Assembly: GCF_049720995.1 (NCBI RefSeq)
Contig: NZ_JBNASF010000017.1
Coordinates: forward strand, 1 to 34,283
Direction of reading: 5' to 3'
DNA from: Methanothermobacter sp049720995
Lineage (GTDB): Archaea; Methanobacteriota; Methanobacteria; Methanobacteriales; Methanothermobacteraceae
Length of the DNA: 34,283 bases
The notes below the pieces were generated by a model. That model did not search any database and was not told where the DNA came from. It was given only the letters and a program-made list of their open reading frames with translations. Numbering within the stretch: position 1 is the stretch's first letter; each line of letters opens with the position of its first letter. This document shows, piece by piece, positions 1 through 8,233 of the stretch. The position numbers and the translations under genes were made by a program.

Positions 1-515
1 TGTTTTTGCTAATCTATTTTCTGTCGAAGAATGTGTTTAGAGGCGAGGAAAATGGGTGATCAAAACACTTTTTGTTATAATGCTCCTAGGTGTACTTTTT
101 CTTTCTCGGTTATATATTTGAGGAGCGTTAAACCCAACAACAAGCCAACACCAAAATAAAGAGGTTCAGGGCATTTTTGGCCTCCAAATAGCAGCCCCCC
201 ATCAGCCCAATCTTATCCCCCTCTTCCCAGATAACCTGAAAGTGGATCAACACCCACTGCACAGACCCAAAAGGGAATATCAGGTTCCCAAAAAAGCGAC
301 TATCAAAGTTTTCTTCTCAACCTCCACATATTTTATTTTCAAGCATGACAAAGTAAACTCACTATCCTCAAGAATCTTATGTAAACAAGAATCATTTTAT
401 GACAAATACAAAGTTACATAAGATACTCTTTATAGATGAAAATCCCGCGCCCGGAGCAGAGGACGCAGACTATACTATTGGACGGGTGGCGGGTATAACG
501 GCCATATACTGACAT
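1..515. other. AT-rich stretch without a convincing gene
   Basis: I see no confident gene here. The left edge is open in one plus frame and ends with a stop at 57-59 after a hydrophobic tail, so a truncated membrane protein may run in from outside. A GTG at 56 overlaps that stop and opens a 21-residue hydrophobic peptide ending at 121. An ATG at 399 opens a 37-codon frame ending at 512 that resembles no family I know. These short frames, together with low GC, suggest decayed or rapidly changing DNA rather than functional genes. Confidence 0.4.
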
Positions 516-761
516 GTGAGTTATGGAGTTGGTTTTTCAGGTGTATTTTATTTCGTTATATTCTTGTATAGAACATGTACAAGTTTTCTGCAGTATCAGA
601 GAAGAACAGACAGATATCATAATAGGCTGCTAGATAAGATGGCGGTTCTAAGCGACCCAGACGATGAAATCATAGACATAATGATTCCAGTGATGATTTT
701 CGCAGGAATACTTGCCTTCCTCACATACCTAAAAATGAGATGGATTTATCAGGCCTTATAG
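516..761 (+). CDS. Small hypothetical membrane protein, possibly interrupted
   Basis: An 81-codon frame opens at a GTG. The more protein-like part starts at an internal ATG at 639 and contains an acidic stretch (SDPDDE) followed by one membrane helix (MIPVMIFAGILAFLTYL). The frame ends at a TAG at 759-761, but the same reading frame continues for 22 more codons to 830 and encodes another good membrane helix (VWFGTIIAITLIWIKK), with a possible GTG restart at 768. This could be a broken two-helix protein, or two tiny proteins. No family is recognised and no strong ribosome binding site is visible, so whether it is expressed is uncertain. Confidence 0.3.
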   Translation: MSYGVGFSGVFYFVIFLYRTCTSFLQYQRRTDRYHNRLLDKMAVLSDPDDEIIDIMIPVMIFAGILAFLTYLKMRWIYQAL

Positions 762-984
762 CCTATAGTGCCCGCAGCTGTATGGTTCGGCACAATAATC
801 GCCATAACACTCATATGGATCAAAAAATAAATGAGGGGGATAAGATTGAACGGCATAACATATCCTCCTTCTCATACACGTCATCCATATGATACTACTG
901 CAGGAACATGGTACACTTGAATATAGCGAATAAATGGAAATCTATTTTTTCAGAAGGACACTTAGATTGAAATGGGGAGGTCCT

Positions 985-1344
985 ATGTACACTGAAAGTA
1001 TGCAGAGGCATGTCCAGAGGATAGGGTACAATGTGAACCGATTCAGGGGTAACCTTCTCCTTCTGAAGGGCGGGAAGAATCCTGAGGAACTCAAAGAGGA
1101 ATTTATGGATATCGAACGTTCCTTAAGTGAAATATTCAATGATATAAGGGTTGAAGTCCCGGATCCTGGACTGGAGGGTGCGCACAGCACGATCCTCAGG
1201 GCGGCGGGGATTTACAGGGATTCTCTGAGGGAGTTCATGAGGTTCTATGATGATGGTGATGATGACCACTTTGTCCATGCGGGTCTCATGATAAATGAGG
1301 CCAATGAGCTCCTCAACGAGGCAGCTTCAATGATGGGTGTCTAG
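985..1344 (+). CDS. Hypothetical helical protein, 119 aa
   Basis: I do not recognise a family. The protein has no signal peptide or membrane segment and is rich in Arg, Glu and Leu with heptad-like spacing, so a small all-helical cytoplasmic fold is likely. An acidic cluster (DDGDDD) lies about two thirds along. The frame is open from an ATG at 934, but I chose the ATG at 985 because GGAGGT (976-981) lies just before it, although the gap of 3 bases is short. The final codons and the stop are part of the first copy of a 66-bp tandem repeat, so this gene's 3' end coincides with a duplicated element. It is convergent with the membrane-protein gene that ends at 1490. Confidence 0.65.
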   Translation: MYTESMQRHVQRIGYNVNRFRGNLLLLKGGKNPEELKEEFMDIERSLSEIFNDIRVEVPDPGLEGAHSTILRAAGIYRDSLREFMRFYDDGDDDHFVHAGLMINEANELLNEAASMMGV

Positions 1345-1496
1345 CTAGGGTTTTTCTTCAGCTCTGTTTCTTTTATCTCTTCGGGGGTGGCCTTACTCAG
1401 GGGTGTCTAGCTAGGGTTTTTCTTCAGCTCTGTTTCTTTTATCTCTTCGGGGGTGGCCTTACTCAGGGGTGTCTAGCTAGGGTTTTTCTTCAGCTC
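1335..1496. repeat. 66-bp tandem repeat, 2.5 copies
   Basis: Units lie at 1335-1400, 1401-1466 and (30-bp partial) 1467-1496, and are virtually identical over their length. The repeat fills the space between two convergent genes. The plus-strand gene stops inside unit 1, and the minus-strand gene stops just inside the partial unit. Each unit carries a T-rich tract on the plus strand (GGGTTTTTCTTC and TTTCTTTTATCTC), which could act as repeated terminators. On the minus strand each full unit reads LSKATPEEIKETE then LKKNPS and a stop, which looks like a protein C-terminus now detached from its gene. Confidence 0.9.
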
Positions 1497-1720
1497 CTGG
1501 CTATGAACCTCATGTATATGAACTCCACTAGCCTCCCGTAGATCCAGGGTACCAGGATGAACATGGTGATACCTATGGCACCTGTGAGTATTCCCAGCAG
1601 CCACTCGGGATACTGTTCCGGCCTCCAGGTTCCTATGATGTAGGTGAGGGTGTTCAGCATACCACCGGCAACGGCCATTATGAGTCCGGCCACCCAGTAC
1701 CTTCCAAAGTCCTCAGCCAT
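1490..1720 (-). CDS. Small hypothetical membrane protein, 76 aa
   Basis: Two hydrophobic segments are visible, about residues 9-30 (GLIMAVAGGMLNTLTYIIG) and 41-62 (WLLGILTGAIGITMFILVPW), joined by a short Trp/Pro-rich loop. The start is well supported by GGAGG six bases upstream of the ATG. The family is unknown to me. Its last codons (ARS then TGA) lie at the border of a 66-bp tandem repeat. A one-base frame change there would extend the protein into a Lys-rich tail ending LKKNPS, so the present C-terminus may be recent. It lies downstream of msrB on the same strand with 30 bases between, so cotranscription is likely. Confidence 0.65.
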   Translation of the reverse strand: MAEDFGRYWVAGLIMAVAGGMLNTLTYIIGTWRPEQYPEWLLGILTGAIGITMFILVPWIYGRLVEFIYMRFIARS

Positions 1721-1750
1721 TAAATGCCTCCAAGCCTCTATATTTGAACC

Positions 1751-2206
1751 TCAGCGTATCTGGCTCCTTGGGATGAATTTAAGTGCCGCTGAGTTCATAC
1801 AGTACCTCTTACCTGTTGGCAGGGGGCCGTCATCGAATACATGGCCAAGATGGGCGCCGCACCTCGCACAGAGGACCTCACAGCGCACCATTCCAAGGCT
1901 CCGGTCCTCCCTGAGTTCCACATTGTACTCTGATATGGTGTCATAGAAGCTTGGCCATCCTGTGCCTGAATCAAATTTGGTTTCTGAGTCAAAGAGGTCT
2001 GTGCCGCAGCATACGCAGCGGTATATACCGTCACCATGGAAGTCATGGTATTCGCCTGTGAATGGAGGTTCTGTGCCTCCGCACCTTGCAACACGGAAGG
2101 CCTCGGGTTCGAGTATCTCCCGCCACTCCTCAACGGTTAATTCGATCTTTTCAACCATCTCAACATTTCCACCTGCAGCGGAGAATATGGGTATTTTTTC
2201 ACTCAT
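1751..2206 (-). CDS. msrB: Peptide methionine-(R)-sulfoxide reductase MsrB
   Basis: MsrB reduces the R epimer of methionine sulfoxide in oxidised proteins, using thioredoxin-type reductant, in the cytoplasm. The SelR fold is clear: zinc cysteines C64/C67 and C113/C116, the motif GTGWPSF at about 81-87, HVFDDGP at about 122-128, and the catalytic Cys in RYCMNSAAL (C136). The length of 151 aa is normal for a single-domain MsrB. The start at 2206 has no ribosome binding site but lies about 25 bases from a TATA-like TAATATAC, consistent with a leaderless mRNA. An internal ATG at 2158, preceded by AGGTGG, is the alternative. Presence in a strict anaerobe implies defence against oxygen exposure; thioredoxin reductase lies 3 kb away. 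Confidence 0.93.
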   Translation of the reverse strand: MSEKIPIFSAAGGNVEMVEKIELTVEEWREILEPEAFRVARCGGTEPPFTGEYHDFHGDGIYRCVCCGTDLFDSETKFDSGTGWPSFYDTISEYNVELREDRSLGMVRCEVLCARCGAHLGHVFDDGPLPTGKRYCMNSAALKFIPRSQIR

Positions 2207-2465
2207 GACTGGAAATATGTTCTTAAATGTATATTAGATTATATTATAATCATTCATCTTTTTAGAGGGATCTCAGATCCATGACTGCAGTGTTTCATGA
2301 CCGTCCCATGATGGATGATAAGGGATCGTCTGCGTGTCATTTAAAAGACAATGGAACTCCCCATTCAGACATGATAGATGATAAAAAGATAGTATTTGTG
2401 GGAAACTCACCGGGATGGTGATAATGGAAAGAATAAGGGAGGATGTCTCAAATTTCAAATCTAAT

Positions 2466-3392
2466 TCAGGCAAATTCAATGGTGCTTGGCGGCTTATCAC
2501 TCACAGAAAGCGCCACATGTGTAACCTCAGGTATCTCGGAGGTTATACGCTTTGATATCCTCTTCACAAGGTCCCAGGGGAGTTCAGGGACACTTGCGGT
2601 CATTGCATCAAGGGATTCAACCATCCTGATGACCACGAGATAGCCGAAGTCCCTCACATCACCCTTAACACCGGTCACCATGGTGTCTGTGAGCACAGCA
2701 AAGTACTGCCAGAGGCTCTCATGGAGTCCGCTTTCAAGGACCTCCTCCTCCACGATGGCGTTGGCCCTCCTGCATATCCCTATTTTCTCCTTGGTTATCT
2801 CACCCACGATCCTCACCGCAAGTCCAGGACCAGGGAATGGCTGCCTCTGGATCATCTCACGGGGAAGGCCGAGTTCAAGGCCAATTTCCCGCACCTCATC
2901 CTTGTACAGTTCCCTTATTGGTTCCACTATCTCAAGCACCAGTCCATGGGGGAGTGCAACGTTGTGGTGGGATTTTATCTTACCCTCACTCTCGATCCAG
3001 TCGGGGGCTATGGTACCCTGCACCAGGTACCTCGCGCCTATCTCCTCTGCAACGCGTTCAAAGACCTCAATGAAGACCCTCCCGATTATCTTGCGTTTCT
3101 CCTCAGGGTCCGTCACACCCTCAAGTTCCCCCAGGAACTCGTCTGATGCATCAATGTATCGGAAGTTAAGCCTATCACTGAAGGTTTTCTTCACGTATTC
3201 TGCCTCGCCCTCCCTGAGGAGTCCATGGTCAACGAAGACCGCTGTCAGGTTATCACCTATGGCCTTACCTGCAAGTACAGAGGCCACTGAACTGTCAACT
3301 CCTCCTGAGAGTGCTATTATTGCCTTTTCATCACCCACGGTATTTCTTATCTCTTCCACAGCTTCCCGGATAAAATCAGATGGATTCAGCAT
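2466..3392 (-). CDS. guaAB: GMP synthase, ATP-pyrophosphatase subunit B
   Basis: This is the synthetase half of archaeal two-subunit GMP synthase. It adenylates XMP with ATP and aminates it to GMP with ammonia delivered by subunit A. The PP-loop SGGVDSS is at residues 29-35. The family-specific IGRVFIEVF, HHNVALP and RQPFPGPGLAVRI motifs follow, and the dimerisation domain ends in KPPSTIEFA. The ATG at 3392 is preferred over the GTG nine bases upstream because GGTGAT precedes it at good spacing; this gives 308 aa, typical for the family. The glutaminase subunit gene lies immediately upstream on the same strand, so the two are probably cotranscribed. Confidence 0.95.
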   Translation of the reverse strand: MLNPSDFIREAVEEIRNTVGDEKAIIALSGGVDSSVASVLAGKAIGDNLTAVFVDHGLLREGEAEYVKKTFSDRLNFRYIDASDEFLGELEGVTDPEEKRKIIGRVFIEVFERVAEEIGARYLVQGTIAPDWIESEGKIKSHHNVALPHGLVLEIVEPIRELYKDEVREIGLELGLPREMIQRQPFPGPGLAVRIVGEITKEKIGICRRANAIVEEEVLESGLHESLWQYFAVLTDTMVTGVKGDVRDFGYLVVIRMVESLDAMTASVPELPWDLVKRISKRITSEIPEVTHVALSVSDKPPSTIEFA

Positions 3393-3528
3393 TAATATCA
3401 CCGGATAAAAATGATTGGTTTAATTATTTGTGTGGCTCCTATTTAATGTTAAGGTCAGCCTTTTCCATGAAATCTTTGCCTGATGTTGGGTGTCTCTTAT
3501 GAAACCTTTATATTAGATGTTTCTGCGG

Positions 3529-3615
3529 ACTTCATGGAAGTTTTCAGAGGTTTTTTTTGAAGGTGTTTCTATTGGAGGTTTTCACAGACCTCATGGAAGT
3601 TTTCGAAGACCCGGT
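3529..3615. repeat. Relic 60-bp duplication of the guaAA 3' end
   Basis: The sequence around CATGGAAGTTTTC occurs at about 3533 and again at about 3593, 60 bases apart. The inner copy encodes the GuaAA C-terminus (ENFHEVCENLQ, stop). The outer copy, read on the minus strand in the equivalent frame, still spells ENFHEVRRNI and a stop. The outer copy lies in the intergenic space before guaAB and is a diverged duplicate of the gene end, not part of a protein. Confidence 0.75.
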
Positions 3616-4129
3616 GACCATCCTGTGTATGGTGTACCTCAGGGTGGAACTGTATACCGTAGACTGGCCTCTCATGGTGTTTCATGGCCTCCACCTCACA
3701 TATGCTAGAGGTTGCAAGCACATCGAAGTCCTCGGGGAGCCTCTTAACCTCATCCTTGTGGGAGGCCCATACACTCATCCTGGGGCCGAGGCCCCTGAAG
3801 ATGTCATCCTCGTCCAGTATCTCCAGTTCTATCTGGGCGTAGCTCTCTGCCTCGGCGGTTGCAACCTCCCCACCGTAGGCCATGGCTATGAGCTGGTGGC
3901 CCAGGCAGATACCCAGTATCGGAATATCGAGTTTCTGGATGTACTCAACACAGTTACCTGCCATCTCAAGTGATGGGCCGCCACCGAGTATGAGGCCATC
4001 TGGTTCCATTGAGATGATCTCATCCAGCGGTGTTGTGTTGGGCACGAGACTGGAGGGTATCTGGAGATACCGGAGTGTCCTGTGTATTCTGTGGTTGTAC
4101 TGGCCGTGATTATTGATGATGAGTATCAT
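3569..4129 (-). CDS. guaAA: GMP synthase, glutamine amidotransferase subunit A
   Basis: This class I glutaminase supplies ammonia to the GuaAB synthetase. The nucleophile elbow LGICLGHQL places the catalytic Cys at residue 75, and FHPEV supplies the catalytic His162 and Glu164. The oxyanion loop GGGPS is at 49-53. The length of 186 aa is typical for the stand-alone archaeal subunit. The start at 4129 is preferred over an ATG six bases upstream because GGGAG then has normal spacing. The gene is separated from guaAB by about 175 bases that contain a relic copy of its own 3' end. Confidence 0.95.
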   Translation of the reverse strand: MILIINNHGQYNHRIHRTLRYLQIPSSLVPNTTPLDEIISMEPDGLILGGGPSLEMAGNCVEYIQKLDIPILGICLGHQLIAMAYGGEVATAEAESYAQIELEILDEDDIFRGLGPRMSVWASHKDEVKRLPEDFDVLATSSICEVEAMKHHERPVYGIQFHPEVHHTQDGHRVFENFHEVCENLQ

Positions 4130-4189
4130 AAACATTCTCCCTGTCTGATTCTGAAAATCTATTTATATTTCATTGGATAATTAAATATT

Positions 4190-4333
4190 ATGGAGGCCAT
4201 GGATATAATTTACATTCTGGTTGCACTTGTACTTGCGGTTGTGGCATTCTATGTTCTTATCTGGTTGCTGCCGGTTATAGTGGTTCTTATAATAGCCTAT
4301 GTGATATACGTCTTCCTCAGGGATGGAAGATGA
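4190..4333 (+). CDS. 47-aa single-span membrane protein upstream of mrr
   Basis: This short frame runs from ATG 4190 (alternative ATG 4199) to TGA 4331-4333. Nearly the whole peptide is hydrophobic, with one long or two closely packed helices (residues 6-42) and a charged end, LRDGR. Its stop lies 11 bases inside the following mrr-like gene, so translation of the two is probably coupled. A TATA-like ATTTATAT at 4160-4167 fits a short leader. The function is unknown. It may be a membrane partner or small regulator of the nuclease, or just an expressed leader peptide. Confidence 0.5.
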   Translation: MEAMDIIYILVALVLAVVAFYVLIWLLPVIVVLIIAYVIYVFLRDGR

Positions 4334-5264
4334 CACTGGAGGGGTGCATATAGCGGTCCCTGATTTTCAGGATATAATGTTACCCATCCTGAGGCTGGCA
4401 GCTGAGGGAGAGCAGAGTTTAAATGGGTCCATAGAAAAACTTGCAGAGGAGTTCCAGTTATCCCAGGACGATTTAAACGAACTCATGCCGAGTGGCTCGC
4501 CAAAATTCAAAGGCAGGGTTTCATGGGCCAAGACATACCTCAAGAAGGCGGGTCTTCTTGAATCAAGGAAAAGGGGATTTTTTAATATCACAGAGCGCGG
4601 ATTGGAGATTCTTAAGGGGGATCCGCATGCCATTGACGTTGATTTTCTGATGCAGTTCCCTGAATTTGCAGAGTTTTGTGGGGGATCAGGGAAACCAAGG
4701 AAGACCCGTAAAAAGCTTCAAAAAAGGACCAATTCGAGTAGGGAGAGGCTCACCCCTGAGGAGAGACTTGAAAGGGCCTATGATGAACTCAGGAAGGGCC
4801 TCGCAGCCGAAATCCTGGATATGGTCAGGAACAGCTCACCTGAATTCTTTGAACGACTTGTTGTGGATCTACTTGTGAGGATGGGTTATGGAGGATCCAG
4901 GGAGGATGCAGGGAGTGCCATTGGCAGGCAGGGGGACGGTGGAGTCGACGGAATAATAAAGGAGGACAGACTGGGACTTGAGGTTATCTACATACAGGCT
5001 AAAAGGTGGAACAGTTCAGTGTCCCGTCCCGAGATCCAGAAATTTGCGGGTGCACTGCAGGGTAAGAGGGCAGCGAAGGGCATATTCATAACCACATCGA
5101 ATTTTACGGAAGGTGCAAGAGAATATGTTTCCAAAATTGATAGCAGGATAGTGCTTGTTGATGGCATGCAGATGGCGGACTATATGATTGAACATGGTGT
5201 GGGTGTAACTGAGGTGGCCTCCTATTCTGTTAAAAAGATTGATAATGATTATTTTTCTGAATGA
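4323..5264 (+). CDS. mrr: Mrr-family restriction endonuclease
   Basis: The protein has the Mrr architecture: an N-terminal winged-helix domain (about 10-115, PDFQDIMLPILRL onward), a basic linker (122-145), and a C-terminal PD-(D/E)xK nuclease domain (about 170-295). The catalytic core is GGVDGII (D209) followed by IYIQAKRW (Q225, K227). Mrr enzymes cut methylated or otherwise foreign DNA and need no cognate methylase; none is visible nearby. Length 313 aa is usual. It overlaps a 47-aa membrane-protein gene by 11 bases and is convergent with trxB, with 11 bases between stops. The exact target specificity cannot be told from sequence. Confidence 0.9.
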   Translation: MEDDTGGVHIAVPDFQDIMLPILRLAAEGEQSLNGSIEKLAEEFQLSQDDLNELMPSGSPKFKGRVSWAKTYLKKAGLLESRKRGFFNITERGLEILKGDPHAIDVDFLMQFPEFAEFCGGSGKPRKTRKKLQKRTNSSRERLTPEERLERAYDELRKGLAAEILDMVRNSSPEFFERLVVDLLVRMGYGGSREDAGSAIGRQGDGGVDGIIKEDRLGLEVIYIQAKRWNSSVSRPEIQKFAGALQGKRAAKGIFITTSNFTEGAREYVSKIDSRIVLVDGMQMADYMIEHGVGVTEVASYSVKKIDNDYFSE

Positions 5265-5275
5265 GGAGAATCCCT

Positions 5276-6184
5276 TCAGAGTCTCTGTATTTCACTGTAG
5301 GCATAGGTTGCTGCAATTGCCCCCTCTGCACATGCTGTTACCCACTGGTTCAGGCCCCCGGTGATATCCCCCGCCGCGTATACAAGGGGGATGTTTGTCC
5401 TCTGCCTTTTATCTGTTATGATGTAGCCGCCATCATCCACCTCAACACCCAGTTCAACTGCGAGCTGATTGAGGGGCTCTTCACCTATGGATATGAATAT
5501 CCCATCAACCTTCAGGGCCTCATCCTCACCTGTTACACGGTTGTGTATCATGACCTCCTCAACCCTATCATCACCCCTTATCTCGGTTACAACAGAGTTC
5601 CATATCACAGGGATGTCCATTTCCTTCAGCTTTTCCTGGAGGTACCTGTCGGCCCTCAGTTCATCCCTCCTGTGGACTATGCTGACGTCACACCCTATGT
5701 TTTTGAGGAACACTGCCTCCTGGGCTGCACTGTTTCCTCCACCAACCATGAGGACCTTCCTGCCCCTGTAGAGTGGGCCGTCACAGGTTGCACAGTAACA
5801 CACACCCCTTCCAAGGAGGTCGTTCTCGCCTGGCACGCCCAGCTGCCTGTGCCTGCTCCCTGTTGCAAAGATCAGTGCGGAGGCCGTGTAGGTGTCCCTT
5901 GAGGTACTGACTGTGAACACGTCATCCTTCTCTATCTCCTTCACTTCCTCCATTTCCCTGAGCTCAGCCACCTTCGTGGCCTGTTTCTTCATTTTGGTGA
6001 CAAGGCTCATCCCGGCTATCATTTCAAATCCAGGGTAATTCTCCATCATGGGGACCTCAAGGCCCAGTCCACCTGCAGGGCCCTTATCCAGCATGAGAAC
6101 ACGACTTCCCTGCCTTCCACCATAGATACCTGCTGTTAGTCCTGCGGGGCCAGCCCCTATAACTATTATGTCGTAATCAGTCAT
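5276..6184 (-). CDS. trxB: Thioredoxin reductase-type flavoprotein
   Basis: This FAD protein transfers electrons to thioredoxin. The FAD Rossmann motif GAGPAG is at residues 10-15, the redox-active CATC at 131-134, a second dinucleotide motif GGGNSA at 148-153 with HRRDELRA at about 171-178, and the C-terminal FAD site AAGDI. The start at 6184 is chosen because GGTGGT precedes the twin ATGs; the longer frame from 6253 has a non-family N-terminus. Length is 302 aa. In methanogens some members use reduced F420 rather than NADPH (known from M. jannaschii), so the electron donor is uncertain here. Confidence 0.92.
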   Translation of the reverse strand: MTDYDIIVIGAGPAGLTAGIYGGRQGSRVLMLDKGPAGGLGLEVPMMENYPGFEMIAGMSLVTKMKKQATKVAELREMEEVKEIEKDDVFTVSTSRDTYTASALIFATGSRHRQLGVPGENDLLGRGVCYCATCDGPLYRGRKVLMVGGGNSAAQEAVFLKNIGCDVSIVHRRDELRADRYLQEKLKEMDIPVIWNSVVTEIRGDDRVEEVMIHNRVTGEDEALKVDGIFISIGEEPLNQLAVELGVEVDDGGYIITDKRQRTNIPLVYAAGDITGGLNQWVTACAEGAIAATYAYSEIQRL

Positions 6185-6369
6185 CATACCACCTTCAGGT
6201 TTTATCTTGGTTTTTGATTGAGATAAAGATTTAAGTAAATGACCTATCTGCATTAAAAAAATTAATGGTATACTGTGATTATGAGGTGTTTAAAGGGGAC
6301 TAAGCGGGATCTAAGTTTGCATTGAAAAAGGTAATATATTTTTGTGAACTAAAATGTAAAATGAGGTTT

Positions 6370-8229
6370 CTAGAGTCTTTCCCGGATTTTTGAGTTCAGT
6401 ATCCTGTTTACAATCTTACCATCGGCTCTACCACGCAGCCTACCCATGGCCTGACCCATCAGGGGTCCCATTGCACCCATACCCCTCTCCTGGATCATTT
6501 CATGGTTAAGCTCAATGATCTCATCTATCACAGCCTCAACCTCATCCTCTGTGAGGAGCAGGAGGTCCAGTTTCTCTGCAGCCTCACCTGCTGTTACACC
6601 ATCATCGGCCATGCAGGCAACTATGTCCCTGAGGGCATCCTTTGACACCTTACCCTCCTCAAGGAGTCTTATGGCGTCTCTGAGTTCATCAATGCCAATA
6701 ACGTCCATATCATGGCCCTCCCTTCCAAGCTCCCTGAGGGTGTAGGCGAGGAGTGATGCTATCACGGTCACATCAACCCTGAACTCTGCGAGGGCCTCGA
6801 ATTCCTCAACAAGGTTTCTCTTAACAAGCTGGGATGCAAGGTCCCCACTGAGGCCATACTCCCCTATGAGCCTCTCCCTCTTCTCTGATGGAAGCTCAGG
6901 GAGGTTCTCCCGGATCCCGGCGATGAATTCCTCTTCTATGCTGAATAGCGGTATGTCTGTTTCAAGGTACATCCTGCTTGAGGTTGGGAGTGGCCTGAGG
7001 TACTGGGTGTTACCGTCGGGAAGGGCCTTCCGGGTCTCCTCCGGCACACCATCAATGGCCATCCTGGCGCGTTTCATGACCTCCCGGAGGGCATTCTCCG
7101 CTGTCTCCCTATCATGGGCCACCAGGACCACCGCATCATCCTCTGAGGCATCAACAGCATCCCTGAGTGCTTTAACCTCCTCAGGGGTTATGCCGTAGGC
7201 CGGGAGTTCATCGGTGTGGAATATCCCCTTAACGCCCCTCTTCTTTGCATAGTCAGCCATCTCTGTACCTAAACGTCTTCCGGGCTGTATTTCAGTTCCT
7301 ATCAGTCCATGGAAGCCCATCAGTTTAACAGCGAGTACTGATTCTGCCGAGGATATTATCCTGGAGGCCGTATCCCTGAAGACCTCTGAGACATCAACCA
7401 GATCCCCATCAACCGAGGCTCCCCTCTTCCTGAGGATGTTTCTTATCTCAACCAGTTTCAGCTGCCTCATGACCTCCCTCTCAACTATCTCCGGGATGAG
7501 GTCAAGGTCCTGGACACCCTTCACCTCGACCCTGGCCCCCTCACGTATGGATATGTTGAGGTCCTGCCTTATGGTCCCGAGGCCCCTCTTAACACGGGTG
7601 CTCCTGAGCACCTGGCCTATCTGGTATGCGACATCCCTGAGCTGCTGGGGGTCACTGATGGATGGGTCTGTGGTTATCTCAACGAGGGGTATGCCCAGGC
7701 GGTCCAGTCTGAATACAACACCATCCTCTGTCTCCCTGATCCTCCTTGCGGCGTCCTCCTCAAGGCAGAGGTTCTCTATTTTAACAGTCCCCTGTGGTGT
7801 TTCAAGGTGGCCGTCGGTTGCAACAAGGCCCGTCCTCTGGAAGCCCCCGGTGTTGCTGCCATCGATGACCTGCTTCCTCATGGTGTGGAATTCATCCACA
7901 ACCCTCATGTTGAGGAGGAGTGCGATTGTAACTGCAAGTTCAAGGGCCTCTCTGTTTAGGGGGTGGGGTGGCTCCTCATCTGCCTCAACCAGGCATGTTC
8001 CATCATCGTAGTTTTCGTAGTGGAAGTGGAGCTTCCTCATGGCCTCCTCAAAGGCTGCCCTGTCGAATTTCCCGAGTTCACTCTGGGTTGGCCTGAGGTT
8101 CCTCACTATGTCATGGTCAGGTTCTGAATCCATGAGTTCTGTTCTGCAAGGGCAGAAGAGTTTGCTCTCTGTATCAAGCTGCTGGTGTATCTCGAGGCCC
8201 ATTTTGAGCCCTATTTCATCCCAGTTCAT
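6370..8229 (-). CDS. gatE: Glutamyl-tRNA(Gln) amidotransferase subunit E
   Basis: GatE is the tRNA-binding kinase/amidating subunit of archaeal GatDE. It phosphorylates Glu on mischarged Glu-tRNA(Gln) and transfers ammonia from GatD to form Gln-tRNA(Gln). The N-terminal GatB-like cradle begins GLKMGLEIHQQLDT and includes DGSNTGGFQRTGL. An AspRS-like insertion follows in the middle (about 270-410), and the C-terminal helical and YqeY-like tail ends near 619. The length separates GatE from the shorter GatB. It starts four bases after the gatD stop, so translation is coupled. A T-rich stretch follows the stop and may end the operon. Confidence 0.96.
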   Translation of the reverse strand: MNWDEIGLKMGLEIHQQLDTESKLFCPCRTELMDSEPDHDIVRNLRPTQSELGKFDRAAFEEAMRKLHFHYENYDDGTCLVEADEEPPHPLNREALELAVTIALLLNMRVVDEFHTMRKQVIDGSNTGGFQRTGLVATDGHLETPQGTVKIENLCLEEDAARRIRETEDGVVFRLDRLGIPLVEITTDPSISDPQQLRDVAYQIGQVLRSTRVKRGLGTIRQDLNISIREGARVEVKGVQDLDLIPEIVEREVMRQLKLVEIRNILRKRGASVDGDLVDVSEVFRDTASRIISSAESVLAVKLMGFHGLIGTEIQPGRRLGTEMADYAKKRGVKGIFHTDELPAYGITPEEVKALRDAVDASEDDAVVLVAHDRETAENALREVMKRARMAIDGVPEETRKALPDGNTQYLRPLPTSSRMYLETDIPLFSIEEEFIAGIRENLPELPSEKRERLIGEYGLSGDLASQLVKRNLVEEFEALAEFRVDVTVIASLLAYTLRELGREGHDMDVIGIDELRDAIRLLEEGKVSKDALRDIVACMADDGVTAGEAAEKLDLLLLTEDEVEAVIDEIIELNHEMIQERGMGAMGPLMGQAMGRLRGRADGKIVNRILNSKIRERL

Positions 8230-8233
8230 CTGA

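Noticed and set aside
142..320. Minus-strand open stretch reading WVLIHFQVIWEEGDKIG and a hydrophobic tail to a stop
   Set aside because: About 55 codons, no clear start or ribosome binding site, no recognised family, and unlike neighbouring codon use; could be a gene remnant but not supportable.
1335..1496. CRISPR-like array
   Set aside because: The units are contiguous 66-bp copies without unique spacers, so this is a plain tandem duplication.
6187..6253. Longer N-terminus of thioredoxin reductase
   Set aside because: The additional residues do not fit the family and GGTGGT precedes the internal ATG.
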